Shown: piece after piece, positions 8,462-19,270 of the stretch | Position numbering within the stretch: position 1 is the stretch's first letter | Layout: each line of letters opens with the position of its first letter | Origin: an uncultured Clostridia bacterium | GTDB taxonomy: Bacteria; Bacillota; Clostridia; Oscillospirales; Acutalibacteraceae | Direction of reading: 5' to 3' | Assembly: GCA_947595635.1 (NCBI GenBank) | Contig: CANQEU010000006.1 | Location: 1 to 59,936 of the forward strand | DNA length: 59,936 nucleotides | Position numbers and translations under genes: made by a program | The notes under the pieces: generated by a model | Databases searched by the model: none | Told to the model about the DNA's origin: nothing | The model's input: only the letters and a program-made list of their open reading frames with translations

Positions 8462-8532
8462 TTTATACATTGTGCATAAAATTTCTTGAAAAATTCTCCA
8501 AAAGTTCTAAAATAAAATCTTCGCCTATTTCA

Positions 8533-8561
8533 TTGTCTAAGCAGCGAATTTATGGTATAAT
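8533..8561 (+). promoter_or_regulatory. Promoter of the S10-spc-alpha operon
   Basis: TTGTCT (8533-8538), 17-bp spacer, TATAAT (8556-8561). The first gene, rpsJ, starts about 265 bases downstream, leaving a long leader. Confidence 0.8.
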
Positions 8562-8567
8562 ACAGCT

Positions 8568-8831
8568 TGCGTGACTGCAACAGATATGCGTTGAAGCGGG
8601 AGGTTGCGGCTTATTAAGCCGGTTTTTCCGTGGAGTATGTCCGATTTTAAACCGGGCGAAGAAATAATCGTAAGCGAACACACCACTTGGGTTGCGGTGG
8701 AGTTATGCTTGTATGCTTTTTGTTCCGGGGTGACTTATGTCAGTCCGGTTTTTAAACGGCGATTTGCGAAACACCCGGAGCGGTGTAACAAAAAGCACGC
8801 CCGCCACTAATAATTCAAGGAGGCGATTTTC
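8568..8831 (+). promoter_or_regulatory. Structured leader of the S10 operon
   Basis: About 260 untranslated bases. A long-range stem pairs GCTTTTTGTT (8715-8724) with AACAAAAAGC (8787-8796), extended by CCGGGGTG (8725-8732) with CACCCGG (8772-8778). A mutually exclusive local hairpin ACACC/GGTGT (8771-8785) competes with it. Ribosomal protein operons of Firmicutes commonly carry autoregulatory leaders; whether L4 or another product binds here is inference. The weak 68-codon ORF across this region has no ribosome binding site and is rejected. Confidence 0.55.
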
Positions 8832-9143
8832 GTGGCAGTCAAGGAAAAAATAAGGATAAGATTAAAGGGTTATGATCATCAGCTTGTTGATCAGTCGGCT
8901 GAAAGAATTGTTCAGACAGCAAAGCGCACGGGCGCAAGGGTTTCCGGTCCGGTGCCGCTTCCGACTGAAAAGCAGGTCATCACGATTCTGCGCGCTGTTC
9001 ATAAGTATAAGTACAGCCGTGAGCAGTTTGAGATGAGAACTCACAAAAGACTTATCGACATTTTAAGACCGTCAAACAAGACAGTCGAGGCTCTTATGAG
9101 CTTAGAACTCCCTGCCGGTGTTGAAATTGAAATTAAATTATAA
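8832..9143 (+). CDS. rpsJ: 30S ribosomal protein S10
   Basis: 103 residues, GTG start after AAGGAGGCGATTTTC. Recognised by [17 protein letters not shown], the SGPVPLPT loop and [10 protein letters not shown]. Sits in the 30S head; S10 also acts as NusE in transcription antitermination. First gene of the long r-protein operon. Confidence 0.98.
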   Translation: MAVKEKIRIRLKGYDHQLVDQSAERIVQTAKRTGARVSGPVPLPTEKQVITILRAVHKYKYSREQFEMRTHKRLIDILRPSNKTVEALMSLELPAGVEIEIKL

Positions 9144-9211
9144 TTTTCAACCAACCGCAGACAGGGTCATGTTGGGAAGACCCAACCAATAACCTTACAG
9201 GAGGCATAGAT

Positions 9212-9844
9212 ATGCAAAAGGCAATCATCGGTAAGAAAATCGGTATGACGCAGATTTTCGATGAAAAGGGCAACGTCGTTCCCGTAACAGTTGTAGAAGC
9301 AGGACCATGTGTTGTTTCTCAGAAAAAGACTGTTGAAAACGACGGCTACGCAGCGGTTCAGATGGGTTTCGGAGATTTGAGAGCCAGTCAGGTGAACAAG
9401 CCCATGAAGGGTCATTTTGACAAGGGCGGCGTAGCTCCAAAGAGAACTTTAAGAGAGTTCCGTTTTGACGACATTGACGCTTACAATGTCGGAGACATCA
9501 TCAAGGCCGACACATTTGCTGCGGGCGACAAGATAGACGTCACCGGCAAGAGCAAGGGTAAAGGCTACGCCGGCGTTATAAAGCGCTGGAATTTCCAAAG
9601 GCTCAAAGAGTCGCACGGTACAGGTCCCTGCGTAAGAACAGGCGGCTCTATCGGCTCGTGCTCCTCTCCGTCAAGAGTATGGAAGGGCAAAAAGATGGCA
9701 GGTCATCTCGGAGCGGAAAAGGTTACAGTACAGAATTTAAGAGTTGTTAAGGTTGACGCTGAAAGCAATCTTATCGCCATCAAGGGTGCTGTTCCCGGTC
9801 CTAACGGCGGCACGGTAGTAATCCGTGACTCCGTTAAGGCTTAA
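9212..9844 (+). CDS. rplC: 50S ribosomal protein L3
   Basis: 210 residues, starting [18 protein letters not shown]. Early assembly protein near the peptidyl transferase centre; the central loop with [14 protein letters not shown] and [15 protein letters not shown] is intact. 68 bases after rpsJ, with a strong AGGAGG. Confidence 0.98.
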   Translation: MQKAIIGKKIGMTQIFDEKGNVVPVTVVEAGPCVVSQKKTVENDGYAAVQMGFGDLRASQVNKPMKGHFDKGGVAPKRTLREFRFDDIDAYNVGDIIKADTFAAGDKIDVTGKSKGKGYAGVIKRWNFQRLKESHGTGPCVRTGGSIGSCSSPSRVWKGKKMAGHLGAEKVTVQNLRVVKVDAESNLIAIKGAVPGPNGGTVVIRDSVKA

Positions 9845-9861
9845 TGAGAGGAGGAATTTTA

Positions 9862-10485
9862 ATGCCTAATGTAGCAGTAGTAGATATGGCGGGCAATAAG
9901 GTGTCCGAAATCGCTTTAAGCGACGCCATTTTCGCAATTGAGCCAAACACAGCGGTTATGCATCAGATGGTTGTAAACTATCTTGCTAATCAGCGTCAGG
10001 GCACACAGTCTGCTCTTACACGCGCAGAGGTTTCCGGCGGCGGAAAGAAGCCGTGGAGACAAAAGGGAACGGGTCATGCAAGACAGGGCTCTACAAGAGC
10101 TCCTCAGTGGACGCACGGCGGCGTTGTTTTTGCGCCAAAGCCGAGAAGCTACCGTTTCTCTGTAAACAAAAAGGTAAGAAGACTGGCTATGAAATCAGCC
10201 TTCTCGTCAAAATGCGCAGCAGATGAGATAATCGTTCTCGATTCTCTCACAACAGAAACCTACAAGACTAAGGTCATTGCCGATATGCTTAAGGCAGTAG
10301 GTTCTGAAAAGAAGGCGCTTATCGTTCTTTCCGAGCTTGACGGCAAGGTAATTGCTTCGGCAAGAAATATTCCCGGCGTTAAGACGGCTCAGGTAAACAC
10401 ACTTAATGTTTATGATATGTTAAACGCAGATAAGCTGATCATCGTTAAAGATGCTGTGGCTAAAATCGAGGAGGTGTACGCATAA
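9862..10485 (+). CDS. rplD: 50S ribosomal protein L4
   Basis: 207 residues. Contains the tunnel-lining loop [23 protein letters not shown] 9862 is preceded by GAGGAGG; the ORF is open six codons further up but that region is the binding site. In other bacteria L4 represses the S10 operon, and the long leader at 8568 would be its target (inference). Its TAA overlaps the rplW ATG by one base. Confidence 0.97.
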   Translation: MPNVAVVDMAGNKVSEIALSDAIFAIEPNTAVMHQMVVNYLANQRQGTQSALTRAEVSGGGKKPWRQKGTGHARQGSTRAPQWTHGGVVFAPKPRSYRFSVNKKVRRLAMKSAFSSKCAADEIIVLDSLTTETYKTKVIADMLKAVGSEKKALIVLSELDGKVIASARNIPGVKTAQVNTLNVYDMLNADKLIIVKDAVAKIEEVYA

Positions 10486-10775
10486 TGGCAGCACAGGATA
10501 TTATAATCCGCCCTGTTGTAACGGAAAAAAGCATGGCAGGCATAGCCGCAAAAAAGTACACTTTTGAGGTTGCAAAGTCAGCGGGAAAAATTGAAATCGC
10601 AAAAGCCGTTGAAGAAATCTTCAAGGTTAAGGTAAAGAAAGTAAACACTGTCAACGTAAGAGGTCAGCTTCGCCGTCAGGGCAGAAGCGAGGGCTACACC
10701 CCAAGCTGGAAAAAGGCTTATGTAACCCTTACTGAGGACAGCAAGAGCATTGAATTTTTTGAAGGCATGATGTAA
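10485..10775 (+). CDS. rplW: 50S ribosomal protein L23
   Basis: 96 residues, DIIIRPVVTEKSM at the start and VRGQLRRQGR in the extended loop. At the exit tunnel, docking site for trigger factor and SRP. Overlaps rplD by one base (TAATG). Confidence 0.97.
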   Translation: MAAQDIIIRPVVTEKSMAGIAAKKYTFEVAKSAGKIEIAKAVEEIFKVKVKKVNTVNVRGQLRRQGRSEGYTPSWKKAYVTLTEDSKSIEFFEGMM

Positions 10776-10856
10776 GCCTGTAAAAATTTATAAACAGGCA
10801 GAACGTATGGGGAAAGCCATATCCCCGCAAAGCCATCATGAGGAGAGTGAAATCGA

Positions 10857-11690
10857 ATGGCCATAAAAGTATTTAAGCCGACTACAAACGCAAGAAGAAA
10901 TATGTCGGTTACAGATTATTCGATTCTTTCAAAGGTAGCTCCCGAAAAAAGCCTGCTCGCTCCGCTTAAAAAGAAGTCGGGCAGAAACAGCTACGGAAGA
11001 ATCACCGTTCGCCACAGAGGCGGCGGAAACCGCAGAAAATATCGTATTATTGATTTTAAGCGTCAGAAGTTTGACGTTCCGGGCAAGATAGCTACCCTTG
11101 AGTACGACCCGAACCGCAGCGCCTTTATCGCGCTTGTTGAGTACGAGGACGGCGACAAGAGCTACATCATAGCTCCTAACGGCGTAAAGGTCGGCGATAA
11201 GATAGTAGCAGGCGAAACAGCCGATATCAAGCCGGGCAACGCGCTTCCGCTTGTAAACATTCCTACAGGTACATTTATTCATAATGTTGAGCTTTATCCC
11301 GGCAGGGGCGCACAGCTCGCCCGTGCAGCCGGAAATATGGCGCAGCTTATGGCTAAGGAAAACGGAATGGCTCTTTTAAGGCTCCCTTCGGGCGAGCTTC
11401 GCAATGTTCCTATCAATTGTATGGCAACCATCGGTCAGGTTTCAAACACAGACCATGAGAACGTCAAGATAGGCAAGGCAGGACGTAAGAGAAATATGGG
11501 CTGGAGACCTACTGTAAGAGGTTCTGTTATGAACCCGAACGACCACCCGCACGGCGGTGGTGAGGGTAAGAGCCCGGTAGGACGTCCGGGCCCGTGCACA
11601 CCTTGGGGCAAGCCTGCTCTTGGTTATAAGACAAGAAAGCATCACAACCGTTCAGACAAATATATTGTCAGACGCAGAAACGGTAAGTAA
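10857..11690 (+). CDS. rplB: 50S ribosomal protein L2
   Basis: 277 residues, full length. Core peptidyl transferase centre protein; the conserved HPHGGGEGK loop with the functional His is present, as are [17 protein letters not shown] and [16 protein letters not shown]. Confidence 0.98.
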   Translation: MAIKVFKPTTNARRNMSVTDYSILSKVAPEKSLLAPLKKKSGRNSYGRITVRHRGGGNRRKYRIIDFKRQKFDVPGKIATLEYDPNRSAFIALVEYEDGDKSYIIAPNGVKVGDKIVAGETADIKPGNALPLVNIPTGTFIHNVELYPGRGAQLARAAGNMAQLMAKENGMALLRLPSGELRNVPINCMATIGQVSNTDHENVKIGKAGRKRNMGWRPTVRGSVMNPNDHPHGGGEGKSPVGRPGPCTPWGKPALGYKTRKHHNRSDKYIVRRRNGK

Positions 11691-11716
11691 TAGGCACACA
11701 GAAAGGAGCTTAAATT

Positions 11717-11989
11717 ATGGGCAGAAGCGTAAAAAAGGGTCCTTATGTGCAGCCTGTGCTGCTTAAGAGGATTCAGGCAATGAACGAAACAGGCGAAAAG
11801 AAGATCCTCAAAACATGGAGCAGATCTTCAACTATATTCCCTGAGTTCGTAGGTCATACATTTGCAGTCCATGACGGACGCAAGCACGTTCCGGTATATG
11901 TAACCGAGGATATGGTAGGGCATAAGCTCGGCGAGTTTGCGCCAACCAGAACCTTCAGGGGCCATGCCGGTTCAAAGACAAGCAAATAA
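11717..11989 (+). CDS. rpsS: 30S ribosomal protein S19
   Basis: 90 residues, [17 protein letters not shown] start and [17 protein letters not shown] end. Head of the 30S subunit, bound with S13. AGAAAGGAGC upstream. Confidence 0.97.
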   Translation: MGRSVKKGPYVQPVLLKRIQAMNETGEKKILKTWSRSSTIFPEFVGHTFAVHDGRKHVPVYVTEDMVGHKLGEFAPTRTFRGHAGSKTSK

Positions 11990-12008
11990 GCGGAAGGAGA
12001 GTACAGCA

Positions 12009-12344
12009 ATGGAATCAAAGGCATACTTAAATTATGTCCGTATTGCGCCAAGAAAGGTATCAATTGTTCTTGATCTTATCAGAAACAAGCCTGCCGATCT
12101 TGCAATGGCAATTCTCAAGCATACTCCAAAGGCCGCTTGCGAGCCGCTTGCAAAGCTGCTCAAGTCCGCTATGGCAAATGCTGAGAACAACCATAATATG
12201 GATGTTTCAAAGCTTTACGTTGCTTCTTGCAGCGTAAGTCAGGGTCCTACCCTTAAGCGTATCCGTCCGAGAGCACAGGGACGTGCATACAGAATTAATA
12301 AGAAGACTTCACACATCACACTTGTTCTCAAGGAAATGGAATAA
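12009..12344 (+). CDS. rplV: 50S ribosomal protein L22
   Basis: 111 residues. Start set at ATG 12009 after GGAAGGAGAG; the longer open frame overlaps rpsS. The tunnel hairpin [18 protein letters not shown], site of macrolide-resistance mutations in other bacteria, looks wild type. Confidence 0.96.
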   Translation: MESKAYLNYVRIAPRKVSIVLDLIRNKPADLAMAILKHTPKAACEPLAKLLKSAMANAENNHNMDVSKLYVASCSVSQGPTLKRIRPRAQGRAYRINKKTSHITLVLKEME

Positions 12345-12362
12345 TCAAAGGAGGTAAAGTAA

Positions 12363-13028
12363 ATGGGCCAAAAAGTTAATCCGCACGGTCTTAGAGTCGG
12401 CGTAATCAAGGATTGGGAATCACGCTGGTTTGCAAACAAAAAAGACTTTGGCGACACACTTGTTGAGGACTACAACCTCCGTAAAACTTTGAAGAAGCAG
12501 CTTGCCGCGGCAGGCGTTCCAAAGATTGAAATTGAGCGTGACGCATCAAAGGTCAGAATTCACATTCACTGCGCTAAACCCGGTATGGTTATCGGCAAGG
12601 GCGGCAGCGAAATAGAGAAGCTTCGCTTGCAGTGCGAGAAAATGCTCGGCAAGCACGTTGTTATCAATATTGTAGAGGTTAAATCACCTGACATGAACGC
12701 ACAGCTCATTGCCGAAAGCATTGCACAGCAGCTTGAGAAGAGAATCTCTTTCCGCCGTGCTATGAAGCAGGCAATCGGCAGAGCGATGAAGTTTGGCGCA
12801 AAGGGTATCAAAACTCAGTGCAGCGGTCGTCTTGGCGGCGCTGAAATAGCCAGAAGCGAGATGTACCACGAGGGTACAATACCCCTTCAGACGCTCAGAG
12901 CTGATATTGATTACGGTTTTGCAGAGGCAGCCACAACCTACGGCATAATCGGCGTAAAGGTTTGGCTTTATAAGGGCGAGGTTTTGCAGGAACAGCGCAA
13001 GCCCCGCAAAGAAGGAGGCAGTAAGTAA
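12363..13028 (+). CDS. rpsC: 30S ribosomal protein S3
   Basis: 221 residues. KH domain with [15 protein letters not shown]-terminal domain [12 protein letters not shown]. mRNA entry channel protein. Stop and rplP start overlap by one base. Confidence 0.98.
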   Translation: MGQKVNPHGLRVGVIKDWESRWFANKKDFGDTLVEDYNLRKTLKKQLAAAGVPKIEIERDASKVRIHIHCAKPGMVIGKGGSEIEKLRLQCEKMLGKHVVINIVEVKSPDMNAQLIAESIAQQLEKRISFRRAMKQAIGRAMKFGAKGIKTQCSGRLGGAEIARSEMYHEGTIPLQTLRADIDYGFAEAATTYGIIGVKVWLYKGEVLQEQRKPRKEGGSK

Positions 13029-13450
13029 TGCTTTTACCTAAGCGTGTAAAATACAGAAGAGTTCACAGAGGCCGCATGAAGGGCAAAGCTTACCGTGGCA
13101 ACAAGGTTACTTACGGCGATTTTGGTCTTCAGGCTCTCGAACCGTCTTGGATAACTTCAAACCAAATCGAAGCAGCCCGTGTCGCTATGACCCGTTACTG
13201 CAAAAGATTCGGTAAGGTTTGGATAAAGATTTTCCCGGATAAGCCGGTTACTGAAAAGCCGGCAGAAACCCGAATGGGTTCCGGTAAAGGTTCACCGGAA
13301 TACTGGGTTGCGGTTGTAAAGCCGGGCAGAGTTATGTTTGAGCTTTCAGGCGTTCCTGAGGCTACAGCAAGAGAGGCTTTCCGCCTTGCGGCTAACAAGC
13401 TTCCGATTAAGTGCAAATTCGTGAAAAAAGAAGAGGGGGTTGAGCAGTAA
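13028..13450 (+). CDS. rplP: 50S ribosomal protein L16
   Basis: 140 residues; [16 protein letters not shown] start, [18 protein letters not shown] core. Needed for the A-site tRNA contact. Overlaps both neighbours by one base, indicating translational coupling rpsC-rplP-rpmC. Confidence 0.98.
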   Translation: MLLPKRVKYRRVHRGRMKGKAYRGNKVTYGDFGLQALEPSWITSNQIEAARVAMTRYCKRFGKVWIKIFPDKPVTEKPAETRMGSGKGSPEYWVAVVKPGRVMFELSGVPEATAREAFRLAANKLPIKCKFVKKEEGVEQ

Positions 13451-13653
13451 TGAAAGCATCAGAAATCAGAGAGCTGTCTGCTGAGGAGCTTGAGCTTAAA
13501 ATAAAAGAGCTTAAAGAAGAGCTTTTCCAGCTTCGTTTTCAGCATGCCATCAATCAGCTTGACAACCCAATGCGTTTAAAGGCCGTTAAGAAGGACATTG
13601 CAAGAATAAAGACAGTTCTTCGTCAGCGTGAGCTTGAAAACGTAAACGCTTAA
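13450..13653 (+). CDS. rpmC: 50S ribosomal protein L29
   Basis: 67 residues, two-helix protein ([20 protein letters not shown]). Exit-tunnel rim beside L23. Confidence 0.96.
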   Translation: MKASEIRELSAEELELKIKELKEELFQLRFQHAINQLDNPMRLKAVKKDIARIKTVLRQRELENVNA

Positions 13654-13670
13654 TGAAGGAGGATAATGTC

Positions 13671-13928
13671 GTGAGCGATAGAAATATGAGAAAAACCGAC
13701 GTCGGTATGGTTGTCAGCGATAAGATGGACAAAACAGCCGTTGTTGCTATCGAAAACAGCGTAAAGCATCCGCTTTACAACAAGATTGTAAAACGCACAA
13801 TAAAGCTCAAGGTTCATGATGAGAACAATGAGTGCGGCGTTGGCGACAGAGTACGCATTATGGAGACTCGTCCTCTTTCAAAAGATAAGAGATGGCGTCT
13901 CGTCGAGATTATAGAAAAAGCTAAATAA
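13671..13928 (+). CDS. rpsQ: 30S ribosomal protein S17
   Basis: 85 residues. GTG start at 13671 chosen: AAGGAGG lies at 13656-13662 with good spacing and the product starts [20 protein letters not shown] as in the family. A frame opening at 13653 overlaps rpmC and is less likely. Early 16S rRNA binder. Confidence 0.94.
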   Translation: MSDRNMRKTDVGMVVSDKMDKTAVVAIENSVKHPLYNKIVKRTIKLKVHDENNECGVGDRVRIMETRPLSKDKRWRLVEIIEKAK

Positions 13929-13964
13929 TTTCAGCGGCTTTAGTAAGTAAAGGAGGAACGTACT

Positions 13965-14333
13965 GTGATTCAACAGCAGACCTACCTCAAGGTTGCTGAT
14001 AACACCGGCGCAAAGGAGTTAATGTGCATTCGTGTTCTCGGCGGCACCAGAAGGAGGTACGCCAATATCGGCGACGTTGTTGTTGCCTCGGTTAAAAAGG
14101 CAGCACCTGGCGGCGTTGTTAAAAAAGGCGACGTAGTTAAAGCAGTTATTGTACGCTCTGCAAAGGGCGTGCGTCGTGATGACGGCACATATATTCGTTT
14201 TGATGAAAACGCAGCCGTTATTATTAAGGAAGACAAAAATCCGAGAGGTACCCGTATTTTCGGGCCCGTAGCCAGAGAGCTTCGCGACAAGGATTATCTT
14301 AAGATCCTTTCCCTTGCTCCTGAAGTACTTTAA
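13965..14333 (+). CDS. rplN: 50S ribosomal protein L14
   Basis: 122 residues, GTG start. [19 protein letters not shown] and [16 protein letters not shown]. Intersubunit bridge protein. Confidence 0.98.
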   Translation: MIQQQTYLKVADNTGAKELMCIRVLGGTRRRYANIGDVVVASVKKAAPGGVVKKGDVVKAVIVRSAKGVRRDDGTYIRFDENAAVIIKEDKNPRGTRIFGPVARELRDKDYLKILSLAPEVL

Positions 14334-14348
14334 TGGAGGTGTTGCGTT

Positions 14349-14669
14349 ATGAATAATAAGGTTCATGTAAAAACAGGTGACACCGTTATGGTATTGTCAG
14401 GCAAGGACAGAGGCAAAAAGGGCAAGGTTATGGCTGTTAGCCCGAAGGAAGGCAAGGTTATCGTAGAAAAGGTCAATATGGTCAAAAAGCACGTTAAGCC
14501 CCGTAAAATGGGCGAGCAGGGCGGAATAATCAAGGCCGAGGGCGCAATGTACGCTTCAAAGGTTCAAATCGTTTGCCCGCGCTGCAACAAGCCGACCAGA
14601 ATCGGCCACAAGGTTTTTGAGGACGGCACTAAGTCACGCATTTGCAAAAAATGCGGCGAAACACTGTAA
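14349..14669 (+). CDS. rplX: 50S ribosomal protein L24
   Basis: 106 residues; KOW motif [18 protein letters not shown] near the N-terminus. A zinc-ribbon-like [16 protein letters not shown] tail is present, as in several Gram-positive L24 proteins. Assembly initiator. Confidence 0.96.
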   Translation: MNNKVHVKTGDTVMVLSGKDRGKKGKVMAVSPKEGKVIVEKVNMVKKHVKPRKMGEQGGIIKAEGAMYASKVQIVCPRCNKPTRIGHKVFEDGTKSRICKKCGETL

Positions 14670-14681
14670 GGAGGAGACAAC

Positions 14682-15221
14682 ATGGCAAGACTTAAAGATT
14701 TATATAAAAGCGAAGTTGCTCCTGCATTGAGAAACAAGTTTTCTTATAAGAGCGTAATGGAAATTCCAAAGCTCGATAAGATTGTTGTAAATGTCGGTGC
14801 CGGCGAAGCAAGAGATAATTCAAAGGTTATAGACGCCATCGTGACTGATCTTGGTGCAATCACCGGTCAAAAGCCGCTTGTTTGCCGCGCGAGAAAGTCG
14901 GTTGCTAACTTTAAGCTTCGTGAAGGAATGCCTATAGGAGCTAAGGTTACGCTCAGAGGCGAGAGAATGTATGAGTTTCTTGACAGACTCTTTAACGTAG
15001 CCCTCCCCCGTGTTCGCGACTTCAGGGGAATAAATCCTGATTCGTTCGACGGCAGAGGAAATTACAATATGGGTCTTAAGGAGCAGCTCATTTTCCCTGA
15101 AATTGATTATGATAAGATTGACAAGGTTCGTGGTATGGACATATGCTTCGTTACCACAGCAAAAACCGACGAAGAGGCTCGTGAGCTTTTATCGCTTCTG
15201 GGCGCTCCGTTTGCGAAATAA
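14682..15221 (+). CDS. rplE: 50S ribosomal protein L5
   Basis: 179 residues. [34 protein letters not shown] and [10 protein letters not shown]. Binds 5S rRNA in the central protuberance. Confidence 0.98.
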   Translation: MARLKDLYKSEVAPALRNKFSYKSVMEIPKLDKIVVNVGAGEARDNSKVIDAIVTDLGAITGQKPLVCRARKSVANFKLREGMPIGAKVTLRGERMYEFLDRLFNVALPRVRDFRGINPDSFDGRGNYNMGLKEQLIFPEIDYDKIDKVRGMDICFVTTAKTDEEARELLSLLGAPFAK

Positions 15222-15233
15222 GGAGGGGTTATT

Positions 15234-15419
15234 GTGGCTAAAACTTCAATGAAGGTTAAACAAAAAAGACAGCAAAAGTTTTCCTCAAGGGAATACAGCA
15301 GATGCAAGATCTGCGGCAGACCACATGCCTATCTTCGTAAGTTCGGAATTTGCCGTATCTGCTTCAGAGAGCTTGCCTATAAGGGCGAGATTCCCGGAGT
15401 AAAGAAGTCAAGCTGGTAA
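15234..15419 (+). CDS. rpsZ: 30S ribosomal protein S14, zinc-binding type Z
   Basis: 61 residues, GTG start. Short zinc form with CKIC (C24, C27) and CRIC (C40, C43) pairs; ends GVKKSSW. Encoded in the spc operon position, so it is the main S14. Confidence 0.97.
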   Translation: MAKTSMKVKQKRQQKFSSREYSRCKICGRPHAYLRKFGICRICFRELAYKGEIPGVKKSSW

Positions 15420-15438
15420 GCAAGGGAGGAAGAAAACT

Positions 15439-15837
15439 ATGCAGATTACTGATGCAATAGCAGATTTGCTTACAAGAATTCGTAATGCAAGCACTGCAAA
15501 GCACGATACTGTTGAGATTCCTTCTTCCAACATGAAAAAGGCAATTTGCCAAATTCTTGTTGACGAAGGCTACATCAAGAGTTTCACTGTTACGGATGAC
15601 GGCAAGCAGGGCGTTATCACGGTAACATTAAAATACGGCGAGGGCAAAAAGCCTGTTATAACAGGTCTTAGAAGAGTTTCAAAGCCCGGCCTGCGTATAT
15701 ACAGTAATGTTGAGGATATGCCAAAGGTATTAAAGGGTCTTGGCATTGCCATTGTTTCAACATCGAAGGGCGTTATGACAGACCGTCAGGCACGCCGTGA
15801 GAATGTTGGCGGCGAAGTCCTCGCGTTCGTTTGGTAA
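15439..15837 (+). CDS. rpsH: 30S ribosomal protein S8
   Basis: 132 residues; [14 protein letters not shown] start, [20 protein letters not shown] end. Central-domain 16S rRNA binder; in other bacteria it represses the spc operon. Confidence 0.98.
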   Translation: MQITDAIADLLTRIRNASTAKHDTVEIPSSNMKKAICQILVDEGYIKSFTVTDDGKQGVITVTLKYGEGKKPVITGLRRVSKPGLRIYSNVEDMPKVLKGLGIAIVSTSKGVMTDRQARRENVGGEVLAFVW

Positions 15838-15849
15838 GGGGGTGCGCTT

Positions 15850-16398
15850 ATGTCACGAATTGGAAGAAAACCCATAAATATTCCCGCCGGCGTTGATGTA
15901 AAGGTTGACGGCGGTGTAGTGACCGTCAAGGGACCGAAAGGCACTCTGACACAGAATGTTCACCCGAATATGACGGTCAAGGTCGAGGGCGGCATCATAG
16001 AGGTTACTCGCCCCGACGACAACAAAGAGAACAGATCGCTCCACGGTCTTACAAGGTCTCTCATTGCAAATATGGTTGAGGGCGTTGTAAACGGCTATAA
16101 AAAGGAGCTTGATGTTAACGGTGTAGGCTACAGAGTTCAAAAGCAGGGCAACAAATGCGTTATGAACCTCGGCTTTTCACACCAGGTAATCGTTGAGGAT
16201 ACAGAGGACATCAAAATTGAGGTTCCAAATCCCAACAAAATAATCATCACAGGCATCGACAAGCAAAAGGTTGGTCAGTTTGCTGCCGAAGTAAGAGAAA
16301 AACGTCCGCCGGAGCCGTACAAGGGCAAGGGAATCAAATATGTTGATGAACATATTCGCCGTAAGGAAGGCAAGGCCGGTAAGGGCGGCAAGAAATAA
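15850..16398 (+). CDS. rplF: 50S ribosomal protein L6
   Basis: 182 residues; [11 protein letters not shown] start, two-fold repeated L6 domains, and [13 protein letters not shown] near the end. Near the factor-binding site. Confidence 0.98.
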   Translation: MSRIGRKPINIPAGVDVKVDGGVVTVKGPKGTLTQNVHPNMTVKVEGGIIEVTRPDDNKENRSLHGLTRSLIANMVEGVVNGYKKELDVNGVGYRVQKQGNKCVMNLGFSHQVIVEDTEDIKIEVPNPNKIIITGIDKQKVGQFAAEVREKRPPEPYKGKGIKYVDEHIRRKEGKAGKGGKK

Positions 16399-16411
16399 TT
16401 AAGGAGAGTGA

Positions 16412-16777
16412 ATGACTATGGTAAACAAGGCTGATAAAAACGTAGCACGTCAAAAACGCCATAAAAGGGTTCGCGGCAAAATCAGCGGCACAGCGCAGCG
16501 TCCTCGCCTTAATGTATTCCGTTCAGCAAAGAACATTTACGCACAGGTAATTGATGATGTAAACGGAGTAACTCTTGCAGCTGCCTCTTCACTTGATAAG
16601 GATTTTGAAGGCAATGGCGGCAACAAAGAGGCAGCCAAAAAGGTTGGCGAGATGATTGCAAAGAAAGCAGCAGACAAAGGTATAACCGAGGTTGTATTTG
16701 ACAGAGGCGGTTATCTTTACCACGGCCGTGTCAAGGAATTGGCCGAAGGCGCCCGCGAGGGCGGCCTCAAATTCTAA
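16412..16777 (+). CDS. rplR: 50S ribosomal protein L18
   Basis: 121 residues (119 if the second ATG at 16418 is used; AAGGAG at 16401-16406 suits either). [21 protein letters not shown]-terminal [23 protein letters not shown] is split here for length but intact in the sequence. 5S rRNA binder. Confidence 0.97.
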   Translation: MTMVNKADKNVARQKRHKRVRGKISGTAQRPRLNVFRSAKNIYAQVIDDVNGVTLAAASSLDKDFEGNGGNKEAAKKVGEMIAKKAADKGITEVVFDRGGYLYHGRVKELAEGAREGGLKF

Positions 16778-16795
16778 GAAGAGGAGGATGTGACT

Positions 16796-17296
16796 TTGGC
16801 TAATATTATTGACGGATCAACATTAGATTTACAGGAAAAGGTTGTTGCAATCAACCGTGTTTCCAAAACAGTAAAGGGCGGACGTATTTTTAAGTTTGCC
16901 GCTTTGGTTGTTGTGGGTGACGGTCAGGGTACCGTAGGCTTTGGCATCGGCAAAGCAGGCGAGGTTCCGGACGCTATCCGCAAGGGCATCGAGGATGCCA
17001 AAAAGAACCTTATGAAGGTCTCTTTGAAGGGTACGACGATTCCTCACGAGGTTATCGGCGAGTACGGCGCAGGCAGAGTTTTGATGAAGCCGGCTGCTCC
17101 CGGTACAGGCGTTATCGCCGGCGGTCCGGTTCGTGCCGTTGTTGAGGCTGTTGGCATAAGAGATATAAGAACAAAGGCTTTGCGTTCAAACAACCCCTGC
17201 AATGTTGTAAGAGCAACGCTTCAGGGACTTGGCGCTCTGCGCAGCGCAGACGAGGTTGCGGCTATTCGCGGCAAGTCTGTAAAAGAAATTTTATAA
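16796..17296 (+). CDS. rpsE: 30S ribosomal protein S5
   Basis: 166 residues. The TTG at 16796 is preferred as start: AGGAGG at 16782-16787 leaves 8 bases, whereas the GTG at 16790 leaves only 2. Contains [20 protein letters not shown] and [15 protein letters not shown]. Decoding-fidelity protein. Non-AUG starts recur in this operon (rpsJ, rpsQ, rplN, rpsZ GTG; secY TTG). Confidence 0.95.
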   Translation: MANIIDGSTLDLQEKVVAINRVSKTVKGGRIFKFAALVVVGDGQGTVGFGIGKAGEVPDAIRKGIEDAKKNLMKVSLKGTTIPHEVIGEYGAGRVLMKPAAPGTGVIAGGPVRAVVEAVGIRDIRTKALRSNNPCNVVRATLQGLGALRSADEVAAIRGKSVKEIL

Positions 17297-17311
17297 TAGG
17301 GAGGTAGCAAG

Positions 17312-17491
17312 ATGGCAAACTTAAGCATAAAGCTCAAAAAGAGTCTTATTGGAAGCAAAAAAGACCAAATTGCAACCGCCCACGCTCTCGGTCTTAAGAA
17401 AATCGGCGACGTAACCGTTCAGCCGGACAATCCGATGACACAGGGCAAGGTAGCAAAAATAATCCACCTCATTGAGGTAAGCGAAGCGTAA
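17312..17491 (+). CDS. rpmD: 50S ribosomal protein L30
   Basis: 59 residues, [20 protein letters not shown]. Small L30 of normal length, between rpsE and rplO as expected. GGGAGGTAGCAAG precedes the ATG. Confidence 0.95.
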   Translation: MANLSIKLKKSLIGSKKDQIATAHALGLKKIGDVTVQPDNPMTQGKVAKIIHLIEVSEA

Positions 17492-17508
17492 GCAAGGAGG
17501 TGCGAATG

Positions 17509-17949
17509 ATGAAGTTGCACGAACTTTCACCCGCAGAGGGTTCTAAGAAGGCATCAAAGCGTATCGGCAGAGGTCACGGCTCAGGCTGGGGCAAAACAGC
17601 CGGTAAGGGTCACAAGGGTCAAAAGGCACGCAGCGGCGGCAGTATTCGTCCGGGCTTTGAGGGCGGTCAGATGCCGCTTCAGAGAAGAATACCTAAAAGA
17701 GGCTTTAACAACATTTTCGCAAAGGAAATCGTTGCAATAAACCTTTCAGCATTAAACCGTTTTGACGACGGCGCTGTTGTTGACGAGCAGGCTCTTCTCG
17801 AAAAGGGTATCGTCAAGAATAAATTTGACGGTATTAAAATTCTTGGAAACGGAACTCTTAATAAAAAGCTTGAAGTAAAGGCTACAGCATTTTCTGCTTC
17901 TGCAAAAGAAAAGATAGAAGCAGCAGGCGGAAAGGCTGAGGTGGTCTAA
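17509..17949 (+). CDS. rplO: 50S ribosomal protein L15
   Basis: 146 residues. ATG 17509 gives the standard start [12 protein letters not shown]; an adjacent ATG at 17506 is possible. Contains [19 protein letters not shown] and [18 protein letters not shown]. Confidence 0.96.
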   Translation: MKLHELSPAEGSKKASKRIGRGHGSGWGKTAGKGHKGQKARSGGSIRPGFEGGQMPLQRRIPKRGFNNIFAKEIVAINLSALNRFDDGAVVDEQALLEKGIVKNKFDGIKILGNGTLNKKLEVKATAFSASAKEKIEAAGGKAEVV

Positions 17950-17950
17950 A

Positions 17951-19255
17951 TTGTTTAAGACTATACAAAACGCCTGGAGAATTCCGGATCTCAGAAAAAA
18001 ATTACTTTTCACACTTTTAATTATCGTTGCGTTCAGAGTCGGCTCGGTTATTCCGGTTCCGTTTCTTGATATGAACGCATTGGCAAGCGCAATGAAAGGT
18101 GTAGACGACAGCGGCTCTATTCTTGCGTATTTTAATACATTAAGCGGCGGAGCCTTTTCAAACGCGACTATATTCGCTATGGGCGTTACACCGTACATTA
18201 ACTCTTCAATTATTATGCAGCTTCTCACCGTTGCCATTCCTCCGCTTGAGAGATTGGCAAAGGAGGGCGAAGAGGGCAGAAAGAAAATCGGTACTATTAC
18301 CCGTTATGTAACCGTCGGTCTCGGACTTTTACAGGGCGCGGCGTTTTTCTGGTATCTCTTTGCCGAAAGAATTGTTTCATACACAAACGGCTTTGAAGCT
18401 GTATTCGCTGCAATCGTAATCATACTTACATTCACAGCAGGCACCGCTCTTATGATGTGGATGGGCGAGCAGATCAACCAATACGGTATAGGAAACGGTA
18501 TTTCAATACTCCTCTTTGCCGGCATTGTTGCAAGATTCCCGCTTACAATATCACGTCTCGGAGAGTTCTGGAATATGGCTACACAGGGACTTACACAGTA
18601 TTTCTTCCTTGTTCCGCTGTATGTAATTCTCTTCCTTGCGGTTGTATGGCTTATCGTATTTATGAACGATGCGGAGAGAAGAATCCCCGTTCAGTATGCA
18701 AAGAGAGTAGTTGGCAGAAAGATGTACGGCGGTCAGTCAAGTCATCTTCCGATAAAGGTTGGTCTTGGCGGCGTTCTGCCGATAATCTTCGCAAGCTCGA
18801 TCCTTTCAATTCCGGCGACTATACACCAGTTCTTCCCGAATATGGGTGATTTCTGGAATGGTTTTTGGAGCTTGTTCGATTACGGCGGATGGCTGTATAC
18901 TATTCTGTTCTTCATACTGATAATTATGTTTGCGTATTTTTACACAACGATTCAGTATAATCCTTTGGAAATGTCCAATAATCTTCGTCAGAACAACGGC
19001 ACAATACCGGGTATTCGTCCCGGCAAGCCGACAACTGATTTCATAGCAAGAATACTTTCGAGAATAACGCTTATAGGCGCGCTCTTCCTCGCTGTTATCG
19101 CAATACTTCCGATAATATACTGCGGCGCGACTGGAATGCAGGCGCTGTCAATGGGCGGAACCTCGATAATCATTCTTGTAGGTGTAGCTCTTGAAACCGT
19201 TAAGCAGATGGAATCTCAGATGATGATGCGTCATTACAAGGGCTTCCTCGACTAA
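17951..19255 (+). CDS. secY: Preprotein translocase subunit SecY
   Basis: 434 residues, TTG start one base after the rplO stop. Ten transmembrane helices, as expected for the central channel of the Sec translocon. Family landmarks: the N-terminal IPDLRKKLLFTLLIIVAFRV, the PFLDMNALAS plug region, GVTPYINSSIIMQLL, GIGNGISILLF and IRPGKPTTDFIARILSRIT. Its partner secE is at 50050-50316. Encoded between L15 and Adk as in most bacteria. Confidence 0.98.
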   Translation: MFKTIQNAWRIPDLRKKLLFTLLIIVAFRVGSVIPVPFLDMNALASAMKGVDDSGSILAYFNTLSGGAFSNATIFAMGVTPYINSSIIMQLLTVAIPPLERLAKEGEEGRKKIGTITRYVTVGLGLLQGAAFFWYLFAERIVSYTNGFEAVFAAIVIILTFTAGTALMMWMGEQINQYGIGNGISILLFAGIVARFPLTISRLGEFWNMATQGLTQYFFLVPLYVILFLAVVWLIVFMNDAERRIPVQYAKRVVGRKMYGGQSSHLPIKVGLGGVLPIIFASSILSIPATIHQFFPNMGDFWNGFWSLFDYGGWLYTILFFILIIMFAYFYTTIQYNPLEMSNNLRQNNGTIPGIRPGKPTTDFIARILSRITLIGALFLAVIAILPIIYCGATGMQALSMGGTSIIILVGVALETVKQMESQMMMRHYKGFLD

Positions 19256-19270
19256 GCAAAGGAGAAGATT

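Noticed and set aside
8604-8810. 68-codon ORF in the S10 leader (leader peptide)
   Set aside because: No Shine-Dalgarno sequence and the bases are accounted for by RNA stems; unlikely product.
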